The notes beneath the pieces are model-generated. The model saw only the letters and a list, made by a program, of their open reading frames with translations, did not search any database and was not told the DNA's origin. The translations under genes were made by a program, and so were the position numbers. This document shows positions 27,685 through 35,311 of a DNA stretch of 64,000 nucleotides, one piece after another. The DNA comes from Pseudomonas fluorescens (GTDB taxonomy: Bacteria > Pseudomonadota > Gammaproteobacteria > Pseudomonadales > Pseudomonadaceae): positions 4,650,001-4,714,000 of the forward strand of contig LR782234.1 in NCBI GenBank assembly GCA_902825215.1, read 5' to 3'. Positions within the stretch are counted from its first letter, which is position 1, and each line of letters begins with the position of its first letter.

Positions 27685-28548
27685 ATGCTTGAGGCAAAAT
27701 TTTACGACACATACTACTTTTGTAACATAATAAAAAATATCCTTTATTATCCTGACGACTATCTCAGAATGCTAAATGAGTTCCATGGAGATGGACGAAT
27801 AAACTATAGACTAAGCACTTTCAGCAAATACTCATTATTTCATGAGTTCATCGAATTCATTATTCACGACGTCTATTACGATCAAGCAGATGAATCTGTA
27901 CTCAACAAAAAGAAAACAATATATGAATTCCTTTTAGAGCTGCCTTTTGCCCTGAAACACATGAGACCACACGTACTACCCATTGAACGCGCACTCGAAC
28001 ACCACAACATGAAACATCGGAGCTTTGAAGAATTTTTAGAAAGCAAGAGAAAAGTATTCATTGAATGCAGCATAGACGACGTTTATGAATATATTCATGA
28101 GCTTCGTGAGGACGGGGTATTTGACAAACTAATAGAACATATATCTAAAGAGATATTTCATGTCTTGTTTCAGAACCGCGATCTGATGAAAGTCTTCAAT
28201 GTCATGATGGCCGACGCGCTAGAAACCGAATCTACTTCCCCTTGCCCTAAAGAAATCGAATATCTCTTTAAAAAACCCGGCGTACTGAAACGCACAACCA
28301 TACCAAAATGGGTGCGAAGAGCGGTCTTTTATCGCGACAGAGGCCGTTGCGTACTTTGCGATAAAGATTTATCCGGCCAAATCAATTTGGAAAACCAAGA
28401 AAACTACGACCACATAGTACCATTGGCAGGGCACGGCTTTAATGATATCTCTAACATTCAATTGCTTTGCAAGGAGTGCAATCAACTTGAAAAGAAAGCA
28501 GGGAAAGCAATAACTTCGAACAAATATCAGTCTTGGTATAAGTACTAA
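27685..28548 (+). CDS. HNH endonuclease with unknown N-terminal domain
   Basis: This 287-aa protein ends in an HNH nuclease: CVLC near residues 223-226, YDHIVPLAGHG around 243, NISNIQ-type asparagine block (DISNIQLLCKECN), giving the CxxC...DH...N...CxxC layout. The first ~200 residues are predicted mainly helical and rich in His, Phe and Tyr; I do not recognise them. The gene is strikingly AT-rich compared with nrdB just upstream, which points to acquisition by transfer. It stands next to a DNA methyltransferase gene in convergent orientation, so a role in DNA restriction or phage defence is likely but unproven. Confidence 0.8.
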   Translation: MLEAKFYDTYYFCNIIKNILYYPDDYLRMLNEFHGDGRINYRLSTFSKYSLFHEFIEFIIHDVYYDQADESVLNKKKTIYEFLLELPFALKHMRPHVLPIERALEHHNMKHRSFEEFLESKRKVFIECSIDDVYEYIHELREDGVFDKLIEHISKEIFHVLFQNRDLMKVFNVMMADALETESTSPCPKEIEYLFKKPGVLKRTTIPKWVRRAVFYRDRGRCVLCDKDLSGQINLENQENYDHIVPLAGHGFNDISNIQLLCKECNQLEKKAGKAITSNKYQSWYKY

Positions 28549-28583
28549 ACACGTTTACTGCTTGCATCATTTATAAATCAGCA

Positions 28584-28604
28584 AAGCCTCGCTAAGCGAG
28601 GCTT
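28584..28604. terminator. Shared hairpin between the HNH gene and dcm
   Basis: AAGCCTCGC-TAA-GCGAGGCTT is a perfect 9-bp stem between two convergent genes. On the minus strand it is followed by TTGCTGATTTATAAA, so it probably ends the methyltransferase transcript and may end both. Confidence 0.6.
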
Positions 28605-28642
28605 GAGATCCACGTCGTCTCGAAGAGATTCTTTTCATCAAA

Positions 28643-30298
28643 CTATGCTAGACGCTCTGCCACTACCAATTTCTTCTGCACTATTGAAAAAACTACCGAA
28701 GCGATTTTATTTGCTAGCAGAGGTGGAACCGCGTTCCCAACCTGATGAAACTGATGGGTTCGATTACCTTGAAAAAAATAGTTATCCGGAAATGTTTGAA
28801 GCCGAGCAGCTTCTCTAACGGTCAAACTACGACACTGCTTAGGATCATAATGAATGAAATAGTGGCCATCTTTGGATATATGACTGGTAACAGTTGTTGA
28901 TGGAAGCTGCTCCAGTTGCACTCTGAAACGATCACTAAATTTGCCCGTCTCCCAGTTTTTGTGGGCGGGAGCTAATCCGGACAGACTGAATTGCTGATGT
29001 CCTTTTGGAGAAGCCTTATAAGCTCGAGCATATACACTAGCAAACATGTAGCGTCGTAAATCAGAAGGCATATGTCCACGCGCATCATGATTTAACCAAA
29101 AATGTAGATTTTTATCACGATACCAATCATCTAAAGCTTCATCTTTCGTCTTCCCATCGTCATTACGACGTGGAACACGAAGAGCGCCAACCTCAAGTGA
29201 CGTGGAGAGAAGAGATTCACGGGCGATTTTCATTTCAGCATGAAGTTTCGGCTCTAATGCACTATCAACTTCCGAAATCAGTCCATCTAGATGAGCGGCA
29301 ACTTCCCGATACCATGTTTCGCTATCATCGGACTGCTTGGTCAGACGACTACGTAATTCTGGTAGATCACCGAGAACCTGCCTCGTACTTACTCGTCCAA
29401 TAGCCTTCGCAATACATTCGTATTGTTCCGTACTTCCATGCTCGTCCAATGCAATCCCTAGGAGTATCACTCGATGCCTTGCCTGAGGAATTCCATACTC
29501 CTCCGATCTAATAATGTAGCCTCGAGGGTCTACCTTACTTACATCATCATCCGGCCCGAAAGATTGACCCGTCACAAGCGAACAGATGCGATATTTTTTG
29601 CCCGGCGAAGGATCGCCAAGCGCCTTATTCGGGTCGGTAAGATCCTGCAAAATCTGGGTAAAAATGCTTTCGCCAGCGATCTTTGAGGACAAGATTCCTT
29701 TCACATTTTCCATCACAAAAACAGCCGGTTTTCTCTCCTTGATGATTCGGAGATACTCCTTGTACAGAAAATGGCGGTGATCATTTTCAGCGCTGTAATC
29801 GGCCTTCCCCTGATTACGCGACCTACCGACAATTGAGTAGGCTTGGCACGGAGGCCCGCCGATTAGCACCCAAGGCCTGTTCTCGAGTTTATCGTCAAGA
29901 ATCGCATCAAGCTCCTCATCGCCCTCATTAGATCCCAAAGTGATACATCTAGCTTCCCTGTCCGCTTCCAGCCACTGAGCCTTACTTGAATCGCTATACG
30001 GTGTAGGGCTTAGGCCATTACAGAAATTGTAGTAGTCGTTTAGCTGCTTTGGATTCTGTTTTTTAAGCAGGCGGTAAAACGCTCTCAACCTGAGCGTTTC
30101 GCGGGCAATCGGGTTCATTTCGGCTGAGACTAAAATCTCAAAACGTGATCCATCACCATAGGAAGCGAAACCCTCACCAAGACCTCCAGGGCCTGCGAAA
30201 AGGTCGACAATCTGAATTGGCTTCGAACGCGCGGTGTCACATTCGATAGTGGTATCTCGGCCTAAAGGCAAATTCATCTGGGGCTCAGTCATGGACAT
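28643..30298 (-). CDS. DNA (cytosine-5)-methyltransferase
   Basis: This 551-aa C5 methyltransferase uses S-adenosylmethionine. Motif I is VDLFAGPGGLGEGF (residues ~31-44), motif IV is GGPPCQAYSIVGRSRNQG with the catalytic cysteine, motif VI is ENVKG, motif VIII is QARHRVILLGI, and motif X is HQVGNAVPPLLA at the end. A large insert between motifs VIII and IX is the target recognition region; the recognition sequence cannot be read from the protein. The start is either ATG 30298 or 30292; both overlap the divergent vsr start. It likely protects host DNA for a restriction system. Confidence 0.92.
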   Translation of the reverse strand: MSMTEPQMNLPLGRDTTIECDTARSKPIQIVDLFAGPGGLGEGFASYGDGSRFEILVSAEMNPIARETLRLRAFYRLLKKQNPKQLNDYYNFCNGLSPTPYSDSSKAQWLEADREARCITLGSNEGDEELDAILDDKLENRPWVLIGGPPCQAYSIVGRSRNQGKADYSAENDHRHFLYKEYLRIIKERKPAVFVMENVKGILSSKIAGESIFTQILQDLTDPNKALGDPSPGKKYRICSLVTGQSFGPDDDVSKVDPRGYIIRSEEYGIPQARHRVILLGIALDEHGSTEQYECIAKAIGRVSTRQVLGDLPELRSRLTKQSDDSETWYREVAAHLDGLISEVDSALEPKLHAEMKIARESLLSTSLEVGALRVPRRNDDGKTKDEALDDWYRDKNLHFWLNHDARGHMPSDLRRYMFASVYARAYKASPKGHQQFSLSGLAPAHKNWETGKFSDRFRVQLEQLPSTTVTSHISKDGHYFIHYDPKQCRSLTVREAARLQTFPDNYFFQGNRTHQFHQVGNAVPPLLANKIASVVFSIVQKKLVVAERLA

Positions 30299-30746
30299 AG
30301 TCAGTAAAGAAGTCAGGTCTCGGATGATGGCCGGTATTCGCGGCAGTAATACATCTCCCGAAATGAAGGTCCGCAAGCTGCTGCACCGACACGGTTTCAG
30401 GTATCGACTGCATTCTCGGAAGCTTCCAGGCAAGCCAGATATTGTGCTTCCTCGCTACAACGTCTGCATTTTTATTCATGGCTGCTTTTGGCACAGACAC
30501 ACTGGCTGTAAATACGCCACAACCCCTCGAACTCGCGAAGAATTCTGGCAGCTGAAATTCGATCAAAACGTGAAGCGAGACATCAGGCAAAAAAACGAAC
30601 TTCTCCAGCAAGGATGGCGTGTCTTCGAGCTATGGGAGTGCGGAATTCGCAGGCCTGAAGCTGAGATCAGCTGGATCCTAAATGCGATCAAGGATTGTAA
30701 TCAAAAAACCGTGTCTTGGCCTGATCTCTTTGAGGGGTCCTTCTAA
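30291..30746 (+). CDS. vsr: Very short patch repair endonuclease (Vsr)
   Basis: This 151-aa Vsr-type nuclease cuts beside T:G mismatches created by deamination of 5-methylcytosine. It has the full family pattern: VRSRMMAGIRGSNTSPE, LPGKPDIVLP with the catalytic aspartate, FIHGCFWHRHTGCKY, the EFWQLKFDQNVKRD helix and GWRVFELWEC. The ATG at 30291 follows GGGG; the frame is open further upstream but that part is antisense to the methyltransferase. The head-to-head overlap with the methyltransferase gene is unusual, since vsr and dcm are often co-directional. Confidence 0.93.
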   Translation: MDIVSKEVRSRMMAGIRGSNTSPEMKVRKLLHRHGFRYRLHSRKLPGKPDIVLPRYNVCIFIHGCFWHRHTGCKYATTPRTREEFWQLKFDQNVKRDIRQKNELLQQGWRVFELWECGIRRPEAEISWILNAIKDCNQKTVSWPDLFEGSF

Positions 30747-30941
30747 ATTTAACGGCACCTCGCCTGATACCTCTACCCCTTAGCCCGATACCACTGGCTT
30801 TTTTGCTACGTAAGGAGCGGCCAACCGTAAATGATGGCAATCAGCCTGCAAAAAAATTTGACTACGGTAGAAAAAGCTACTAAATATTACCCAAAGATTT
30901 CAGGAATATTCCTAAAAAATTGTAGGAGCTTTGACAGAAAA
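30747..30941. other. Gap between vsr and the small ORF
   Basis: About 195 bp with AAGGAG at 30809-30814 and an in-frame ATG at 30831 that would extend the next ORF by 37 residues. The AAGGAG is about 16 nt from that ATG, too far to be convincing. The promoter of the ATPase operon may lie here. Confidence 0.4.
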
Positions 30942-31163
30942 ATGTCAGAAAAAAGAGAGAAATTTGTACGATTAGCTGAGCAGCGTGTAAATCGAGCGCT
31001 CAATGACATTCGCTTGATCGGAAACCTATCCAACCGTAGTGCTTACAGTTTTAGCGACGAGGACATCAAGAAAATCTTCAAGACCTTGCAGAAGGAGCTA
31101 GACCAAGCAAAAACGCGCTTTTCTGACGCAGAAAACGCGGCTGGCGGTGACTTCAAACTGTAG
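30942..31163 (+). CDS. Small conserved-looking protein of the defence island
   Basis: A 73-aa charged, helical protein starting MSEKREKFVRLAEQRVNRAL, followed by IRLIGNLSNRSAYSFSDEDI and a C-terminal helix KKIFKTLQKELDQAKTRF. A longer form from ATG 30831 (110 aa) is possible, but the upstream part looks unstructured and Lys-rich. AGGAG at 30924-30928 is 13 nt before the chosen start, a little far. It precedes the GHKL ATPase gene by 43 bp in the same direction. No catalytic motif is visible; it could be an accessory or DNA-binding subunit. Confidence 0.65.
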   Translation: MSEKREKFVRLAEQRVNRALNDIRLIGNLSNRSAYSFSDEDIKKIFKTLQKELDQAKTRFSDAENAAGGDFKL

Positions 31164-31206
31164 TCACTCATTGTTCTGAATCTACTAAAGATAGGGAGAT
31201 TTGATT

Positions 31207-33117
31207 GTGGTTCATTGGCAGTTCCGCCCGCTAAATCCGAATGAGACTTCAGGATCAAGCATTTCAGACGACAATTTTGCGGATGAGGAACGCACCAGCG
31301 TTGAAATTCTCGTTCGCGAAACTTTGCAGAATCCACTGGACGCACGAAGCAGCGAAAGCGTCGTACGCGTTGAATACAAACTGGTCACGGTAGACTTAGC
31401 AACGACTAAGTTCGCCCGGTCCATTTTCTCGGACGACTGGATTAAGCACTTCCAAGCCGGCGAACTAATCGAGAACGATCAACTACCAGCAAAGATGACA
31501 TTTCTGGTAATTGAGGATTTCGGAACGACCGGGCTGGAAGGCTGTTACAAGGACTCCTCATTCGAGGGATCAACGCAAAATTGGAATGCATTCTGGTTTC
31601 GTGAAGGTGAAGGCGCGAAAACGACGAGGTCCAACGGGGGGGCGGGTCAAGGAAAAATCACTTTGTACTTGGCTAGCAAGCTAAGGAGCGTTTTTGCACT
31701 GACGAAGCGTAAATCGGATGGACTTGAACTACTCTTCGGCTGCTGCCGCTTCAAACGTAATTACAAACTGCCGGAAGACAGCAGGCGCTGGGCAAAGGAA
31801 GCCAGATGGGGAGCAACCAGTAATCCGAATGAGCTGGCAATCCCTGTAGAAAACATTCAGATGCTCGGAGGAATCAAGGCAGAGCTTGGTCTAGCTAGAG
31901 GAGCAGAAGCCGGAACGACTTTCATTGTCCCGATGCCTGCGGAAGATATAACGGAAAAAGCTCTGCGAAATGCGGTTATCAACGAATTCTTTTTTGCCAT
32001 CAATCGTGGTCGGTTAGTGGTAAAAGTCGGTGGCATTACTCTGGATACGTCAAGCATCGCAGGCGTAGCGAATGACATGGGAGAACAATGCCGACTGAGT
32101 AAGGGTTATCGTGATTTTCTTGCATTAACTGCAAGAGATGTCAGTACAGTCACCGCTACGGCAAATGAGTCTTGGTCGAAGGATGCGAGACTGACAGTAA
32201 ACGCATTCGAAGAAGACGAGCTGACGTCTTTAAAAGAAAAATTCGAAAACTCAGAATTAGTTTCAGTAGACTTTCTTATTCCAGTAAAAAAGAAACAACC
32301 GAAAGAAACATCCATTGCAAATTTTAGGGTTTTTCTCCAGCAAGACGAAAACGCAGAACAGAGCCAAGAGCTGTTCGTTAGGCAAGACTTAGGGATCGAT
32401 GGTGAAAAGAGGTTAAAGGCTGCAAGAATCATTGTCCCTGTAATGGCGCTCACCTTTATTCAAGATCCAAAACTCTCTGATTTGCTAGTCGCTGCTGAGG
32501 AGCCAACGCATCGTAACTGGAACGCTCGCCGCCCAAAAGTCGTGGCTCAATACTTTTCCCCCAACGATGTGCTGAATGCAGTTCGCAATGCCGCACTTCG
32601 ATTAGTTCAACTGATTTCACCTGAGGGGAAAAAGGACGAAACCGCTTTAGCGGTTTATTTCTCCGATCCGGCTTCGCCCCCAGTTAAACGCATGGGAGGG
32701 AGCGGAATTACGCCGGAAACTCCTAGGGGTGAACGACAACCGCCGGTAGATATTCCGAAGCCGAAACCCAAACCTGTTGTACTCAAAATACTCGATGAAG
32801 GATTCGAGGTTCGTGCGAACGCAGCAGAGGGATTCACTTTTCCTATTGACTGCACAATTACTTTGGCCTATGCCACCGTTATTGGTGACGCATTCAAGCT
32901 ATGGGATGCCGCTGACTTCTGGATCGGTGATGAGTCATCATATCCACGTAAACATTCTAGAGTTTCCCAGCCTACTGCTGCACTTAATACAATGAGCTTC
33001 CGCTTGGAGGATGAAAACTCTTGGCTATCCGTTAATGGTTTTGATCGCAATCGACAGCTTGAAATCCGCGTGAAGTACAAGGAGGTGTCCGATGGGGCAA
33101 ATAACGAGGACGACTAA
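31207..33117 (+). CDS. GHKL-type ATPase of a putative defence operon
   Basis: This 636-aa protein has an N-terminal GHKL (MutL/Hsp90-like) ATP-binding fold. The N-box is VRETLQNPLDAR, with Glu, Asn and Asp in place, the second motif is VIEDFGTTGLEG (D-x-G-x-G), and the lid is NGGAGQGKITLY. The middle third lacks the MutL endonuclease motif, and a proline-rich linker (IPKPKPKPVVL) leads to a C-terminal beta-rich domain. The start GTG 31207 is chosen because AGGGAG lies 8 nt before it; a TTG at 31201 is too close. It overlaps the next gene by 26 bp, so the two are coupled. Function is inferred: ATP-driven conformational switch in DNA defence. Confidence 0.8.
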   Translation: MVHWQFRPLNPNETSGSSISDDNFADEERTSVEILVRETLQNPLDARSSESVVRVEYKLVTVDLATTKFARSIFSDDWIKHFQAGELIENDQLPAKMTFLVIEDFGTTGLEGCYKDSSFEGSTQNWNAFWFREGEGAKTTRSNGGAGQGKITLYLASKLRSVFALTKRKSDGLELLFGCCRFKRNYKLPEDSRRWAKEARWGATSNPNELAIPVENIQMLGGIKAELGLARGAEAGTTFIVPMPAEDITEKALRNAVINEFFFAINRGRLVVKVGGITLDTSSIAGVANDMGEQCRLSKGYRDFLALTARDVSTVTATANESWSKDARLTVNAFEEDELTSLKEKFENSELVSVDFLIPVKKKQPKETSIANFRVFLQQDENAEQSQELFVRQDLGIDGEKRLKAARIIVPVMALTFIQDPKLSDLLVAAEEPTHRNWNARRPKVVAQYFSPNDVLNAVRNAALRLVQLISPEGKKDETALAVYFSDPASPPVKRMGGSGITPETPRGERQPPVDIPKPKPKPVVLKILDEGFEVRANAAEGFTFPIDCTITLAYATVIGDAFKLWDAADFWIGDESSYPRKHSRVSQPTAALNTMSFRLEDENSWLSVNGFDRNRQLEIRVKYKEVSDGANNEDD

Positions 33118-33877
33118 CCCGACCCGGCTGAGGCAGATTGACAAGAAGCATTTCTTGGTTCGAGTTAGAAATGATTCATCTGACGGAAGAGTTTTCTGGC
33201 TGGACAGCTTCGACTATGCGGCAGCCGATCTTGATCCGTCCGTACTAATGGGCTGTATCGTCCAAGCGGGAAGTACAGAAGAGTATTTCGAACTTGGCCC
33301 TGTGTTTGAGTTTAACAAAACCTCAATGAGCATTCGGGATATCGCCACAGACAAGCCTTTAAAGTTCAGATTCATTTTTAACAAGCCAGGTGAATCGATG
33401 CTCGTTGGCTATGCAGACGGTGTCAGAGCATTGGATGAAGCGGGAAATCTCGGCTCCAGTTTAGTCGACATTGAGCCCACCGATCTTAATGGCATAGCTT
33501 GGAGACTTATACTTCCAGAAGGCAAAGGACAGGGCGAAAAACCGAACGTGCTAGTTGAGCGATCTTTATTTCCCACTGCCGCCTCTGCAGTAAACCAGCC
33601 TTGGTTTGGCTCTCTCGTCATGCCGGAAGTAATGCGTCAAATTGCAATCGCAATCGCGAAAGACCCCTCGGCGCTTGATGACTCCGAAACATGGATCTCC
33701 GCATGGGCGGACTTCATCATCACGCTGGGTACTAATCTGCCCGCTGAGTCTTATGAGGACGATATTTTAGCTCAAGAAAACTGGGCCGACGATGTTGTTC
33801 GAAGATTCGCATCAAAAGGGATTTTTAAACATCACATGGCTGAAGCTTTGGCCGATATGGAAGGTTCGTCATCATGA
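33092..33877 (+). CDS. Unknown protein coupled to the GHKL ATPase
   Basis: This 261-aa protein is not recognised. The N-terminal part is probably a beta-rich domain (VRVRNDSSDGRVFWLDSFDY), the C-terminal ~90 residues are helical and acidic. No nuclease, ATPase or membrane motif is visible. The start lies 26 bp inside the ATPase gene and its end overlaps the following gene by 4 bp (ATGA), so all three proteins should be made in fixed ratio and probably form a complex. Confidence 0.8.
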   Translation: MGQITRTTNPTRLRQIDKKHFLVRVRNDSSDGRVFWLDSFDYAAADLDPSVLMGCIVQAGSTEEYFELGPVFEFNKTSMSIRDIATDKPLKFRFIFNKPGESMLVGYADGVRALDEAGNLGSSLVDIEPTDLNGIAWRLILPEGKGQGEKPNVLVERSLFPTAASAVNQPWFGSLVMPEVMRQIAIAIAKDPSALDDSETWISAWADFIITLGTNLPAESYEDDILAQENWADDVVRRFASKGIFKHHMAEALADMEGSSS

Positions 33878-34623
33878 CAAGCCAAGTCAGATCACTTAAT
33901 GAAGTAGGCATTGCCAAACTTGCTGCTTGGATAGACAACCCTGTTGGATCAGCTCCAACGGAGCTTTTAGAGAGCGATACATTTACCGATATTATTGATA
34001 ATGAATATCTAATTGATCTTTCAAAAAAATTCTCAACAAGCTACGAGCTAGGCGAGTATCTGGCAAATCAAGTTTTCGTTGGCAATATTGATCGCTTCTC
34101 CCTCTTGTCGAACTATGGAATGTGGGCATGGATCTCACTAGCATTCATCGAAAGCTTAACGAGTAAAGGACGAGGTACTGGCGTAGGAAAACCTTTAGCG
34201 AAGCCGCACTACATAATGCAGTCTCCCAGATTGGCATATCGACTTGTTGCACGAACTGCATGGGATCTTGTGAGCCTGCATGGAACAGCAGCCAAGGTCG
34301 CCTTAGGGTCCCTGAGATCGCCTTGGGGTGAAATGGCAGAACAAATGACATCACGCCAAGAAATATACGCGCATCGAAGTTTTTGGCCTGTTGCAAATGC
34401 GCTTTACGCGATGCCCGATGGATCGGTAAAAAAAGGAGCGACTAGCCAACGACAAAAGAAAGATCGCTGCGACCCGAAGAGCAAAGCTGGGCTAGGAGGA
34501 ATCCGCCGTCTACCTTTCACCTTCAAACAGTTTGAGCGCACTTACAACTTACGTCAGATGGACAGCGACGAAATTACAAAACTGCTGCCAACTGAGTATG
34601 TCAAATGGCAGGCAAAAGACTGA
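33874..34623 (+). CDS. DUF6339-like protein, last gene of the GHKL operon
   Basis: This 249-aa protein resembles what I recall as DUF6339: a middle block HYIMQSPRLAYRLVARTAWD, then EMAEQMTSRQEIYAHRSFWP, and the C-terminal GGIRRLPFTFKQFERTYNL with LLPTEYVKWQ. No PD-(D/E)xK or other nuclease motif is seen. The N-terminus is polar and helical. It overlaps the 261-aa gene by 4 bp and is followed by a terminator-like hairpin. Role unknown; context suggests a subunit or effector of a defence system. Confidence 0.75.
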   Translation: MTSQVRSLNEVGIAKLAAWIDNPVGSAPTELLESDTFTDIIDNEYLIDLSKKFSTSYELGEYLANQVFVGNIDRFSLLSNYGMWAWISLAFIESLTSKGRGTGVGKPLAKPHYIMQSPRLAYRLVARTAWDLVSLHGTAAKVALGSLRSPWGEMAEQMTSRQEIYAHRSFWPVANALYAMPDGSVKKGATSQRQKKDRCDPKSKAGLGGIRRLPFTFKQFERTYNLRQMDSDEITKLLPTEYVKWQAKD

Positions 34624-34632
34624 ACGGATAAT

Positions 34633-34674
34633 AAACTGCGCATTTATCAGAAATTGGTTTGCGCAGTTTTTTCT
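34633..34674 (+). terminator. Terminator of the GHKL operon
   Basis: AAACTGCGCA and TGCGCAGTTT form a perfect 10-bp stem with a 17-nt loop, followed by TTTTC, 10 nt after the last stop codon of the operon. Confidence 0.75.
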
Positions 34675-34914
34675 CAATCGCACAGGATCCCTTTCTTCAC
34701 ATAACATCTGTATCAACGTAAACATTAGCAATGGACAAAATATTTCCTGCCCAGCGAGCCCTGAGCAAGCGGGAGAGATGACATGTTCAATACAGTTTCT
34801 ACTCAAAAAACGAAGTCTTCTACAATTCAAATTCAATATGTATTTGACTTAGCCTCGACGCCACATATCTCTTCGCTTCAAAATAGTCGTCTTTTGCCTG
34901 AGGTTGACCCTAAC
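34675..34914. other. AT-rich spacer between defence operon and phage-like module
   Basis: About 240 bp with no convincing gene, repeat or motif. Composition returns toward the GC-rich core near 34900. Short ORFs on both strands lack ribosome binding sites. Confidence 0.4.
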
Positions 34915-35004
34915 GCGTCAAACGCCTAGGATTCAAAGTCGGCGCCTAAGAAACGCCTTAAACCAGAGCGGTCCTCCGCACCCGACAGTCATGCGGCTTT
35001 TTTT
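34915..35004 (+). ncRNA. C4-like antisense RNA upstream of the Ash/BRO genes
   Basis: CTAAGAAAC (34946-34954) and ACCAGAG (34962-34968) are complementary, in the correct antiparallel order, to GTTTCTTAG (35103-35111) and CTCTGGT (35094-35100) within the following ORF. A hairpin CCGCA (34976) / TGCGG (34992) followed by CTTTTTTT ends the segment. This is the layout of phage P1/P7 C4 RNA, made from the same transcript and blocking translation of the downstream icd-ant genes. The boundaries are approximate; the RNA class is inferred from the complementarity and the downstream BRO-N gene. Confidence 0.5.
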
Positions 35005-35311
35005 CGTCTGCGGTTTCTCTACGCCTGCGAAAAATCCCGTTATGTCGGGAGTGGGCGAATACAAGACCCGAAAGGGGAATATGTCCGGCCCGTCTCTGGT
35101 GGGTTTCTTAGCTCCCGACACCCTAACGAATGCCCTAAGAAAGCAGCCAGAGGTAAATGGAAATGCCTGGATATCAAACCTTCATGATGAAGGTGAATCG
35201 CTGTACCCGCCTTTCGAATCCCGTGCCTCTTGGTCAGGAGGCATGCCATGTCTGACCCACTTCTTCCTACTCGTTTCGTCCGCAAGAAAACCCACCTGCA
35301 CGCCCTTCTAG
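34991..35311 (+). CDS. Ash/Icd-like small phage ORF
   Basis: From the ATG at 34991 this frame encodes 106 aa beginning MRLFFVCGFSTPAKNPVMSG and including SRKGNMSGPS-like text (KTRKGNMSGPSLVGFL). It resembles the Ash/Icd-type leader proteins that precede phage antirepressor genes, as far as I recall. Its last ~64 bp overlap the BRO-N gene in another frame, so translation may be coupled. The C4-like RNA segment is complementary to its coding region. It may be translated mainly for regulation; whether the protein has a function is unclear. Confidence 0.45.
   Translation: MRLFFVCGFSTPAKNPVMSGVGEYKTRKGNMSGPSLVGFLAPDTLTNALRKQPEVNGNAWISNLHDEGESLYPPFESRASWSGGMPCLTHFFLLVSSARKPTCTPF

Noticed and set aside
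34625..34852. Small ORFs on both strands after the GHKL operon
   Set aside because: No ribosome binding site, not patterned like a domain, and they overlap the terminator hairpin.
27600..35250. Prophage or integrative element with attachment sites
   Set aside because: No integrase, tRNA or flanking direct repeats were found, so a defence island with a small phage-derived module fits better.
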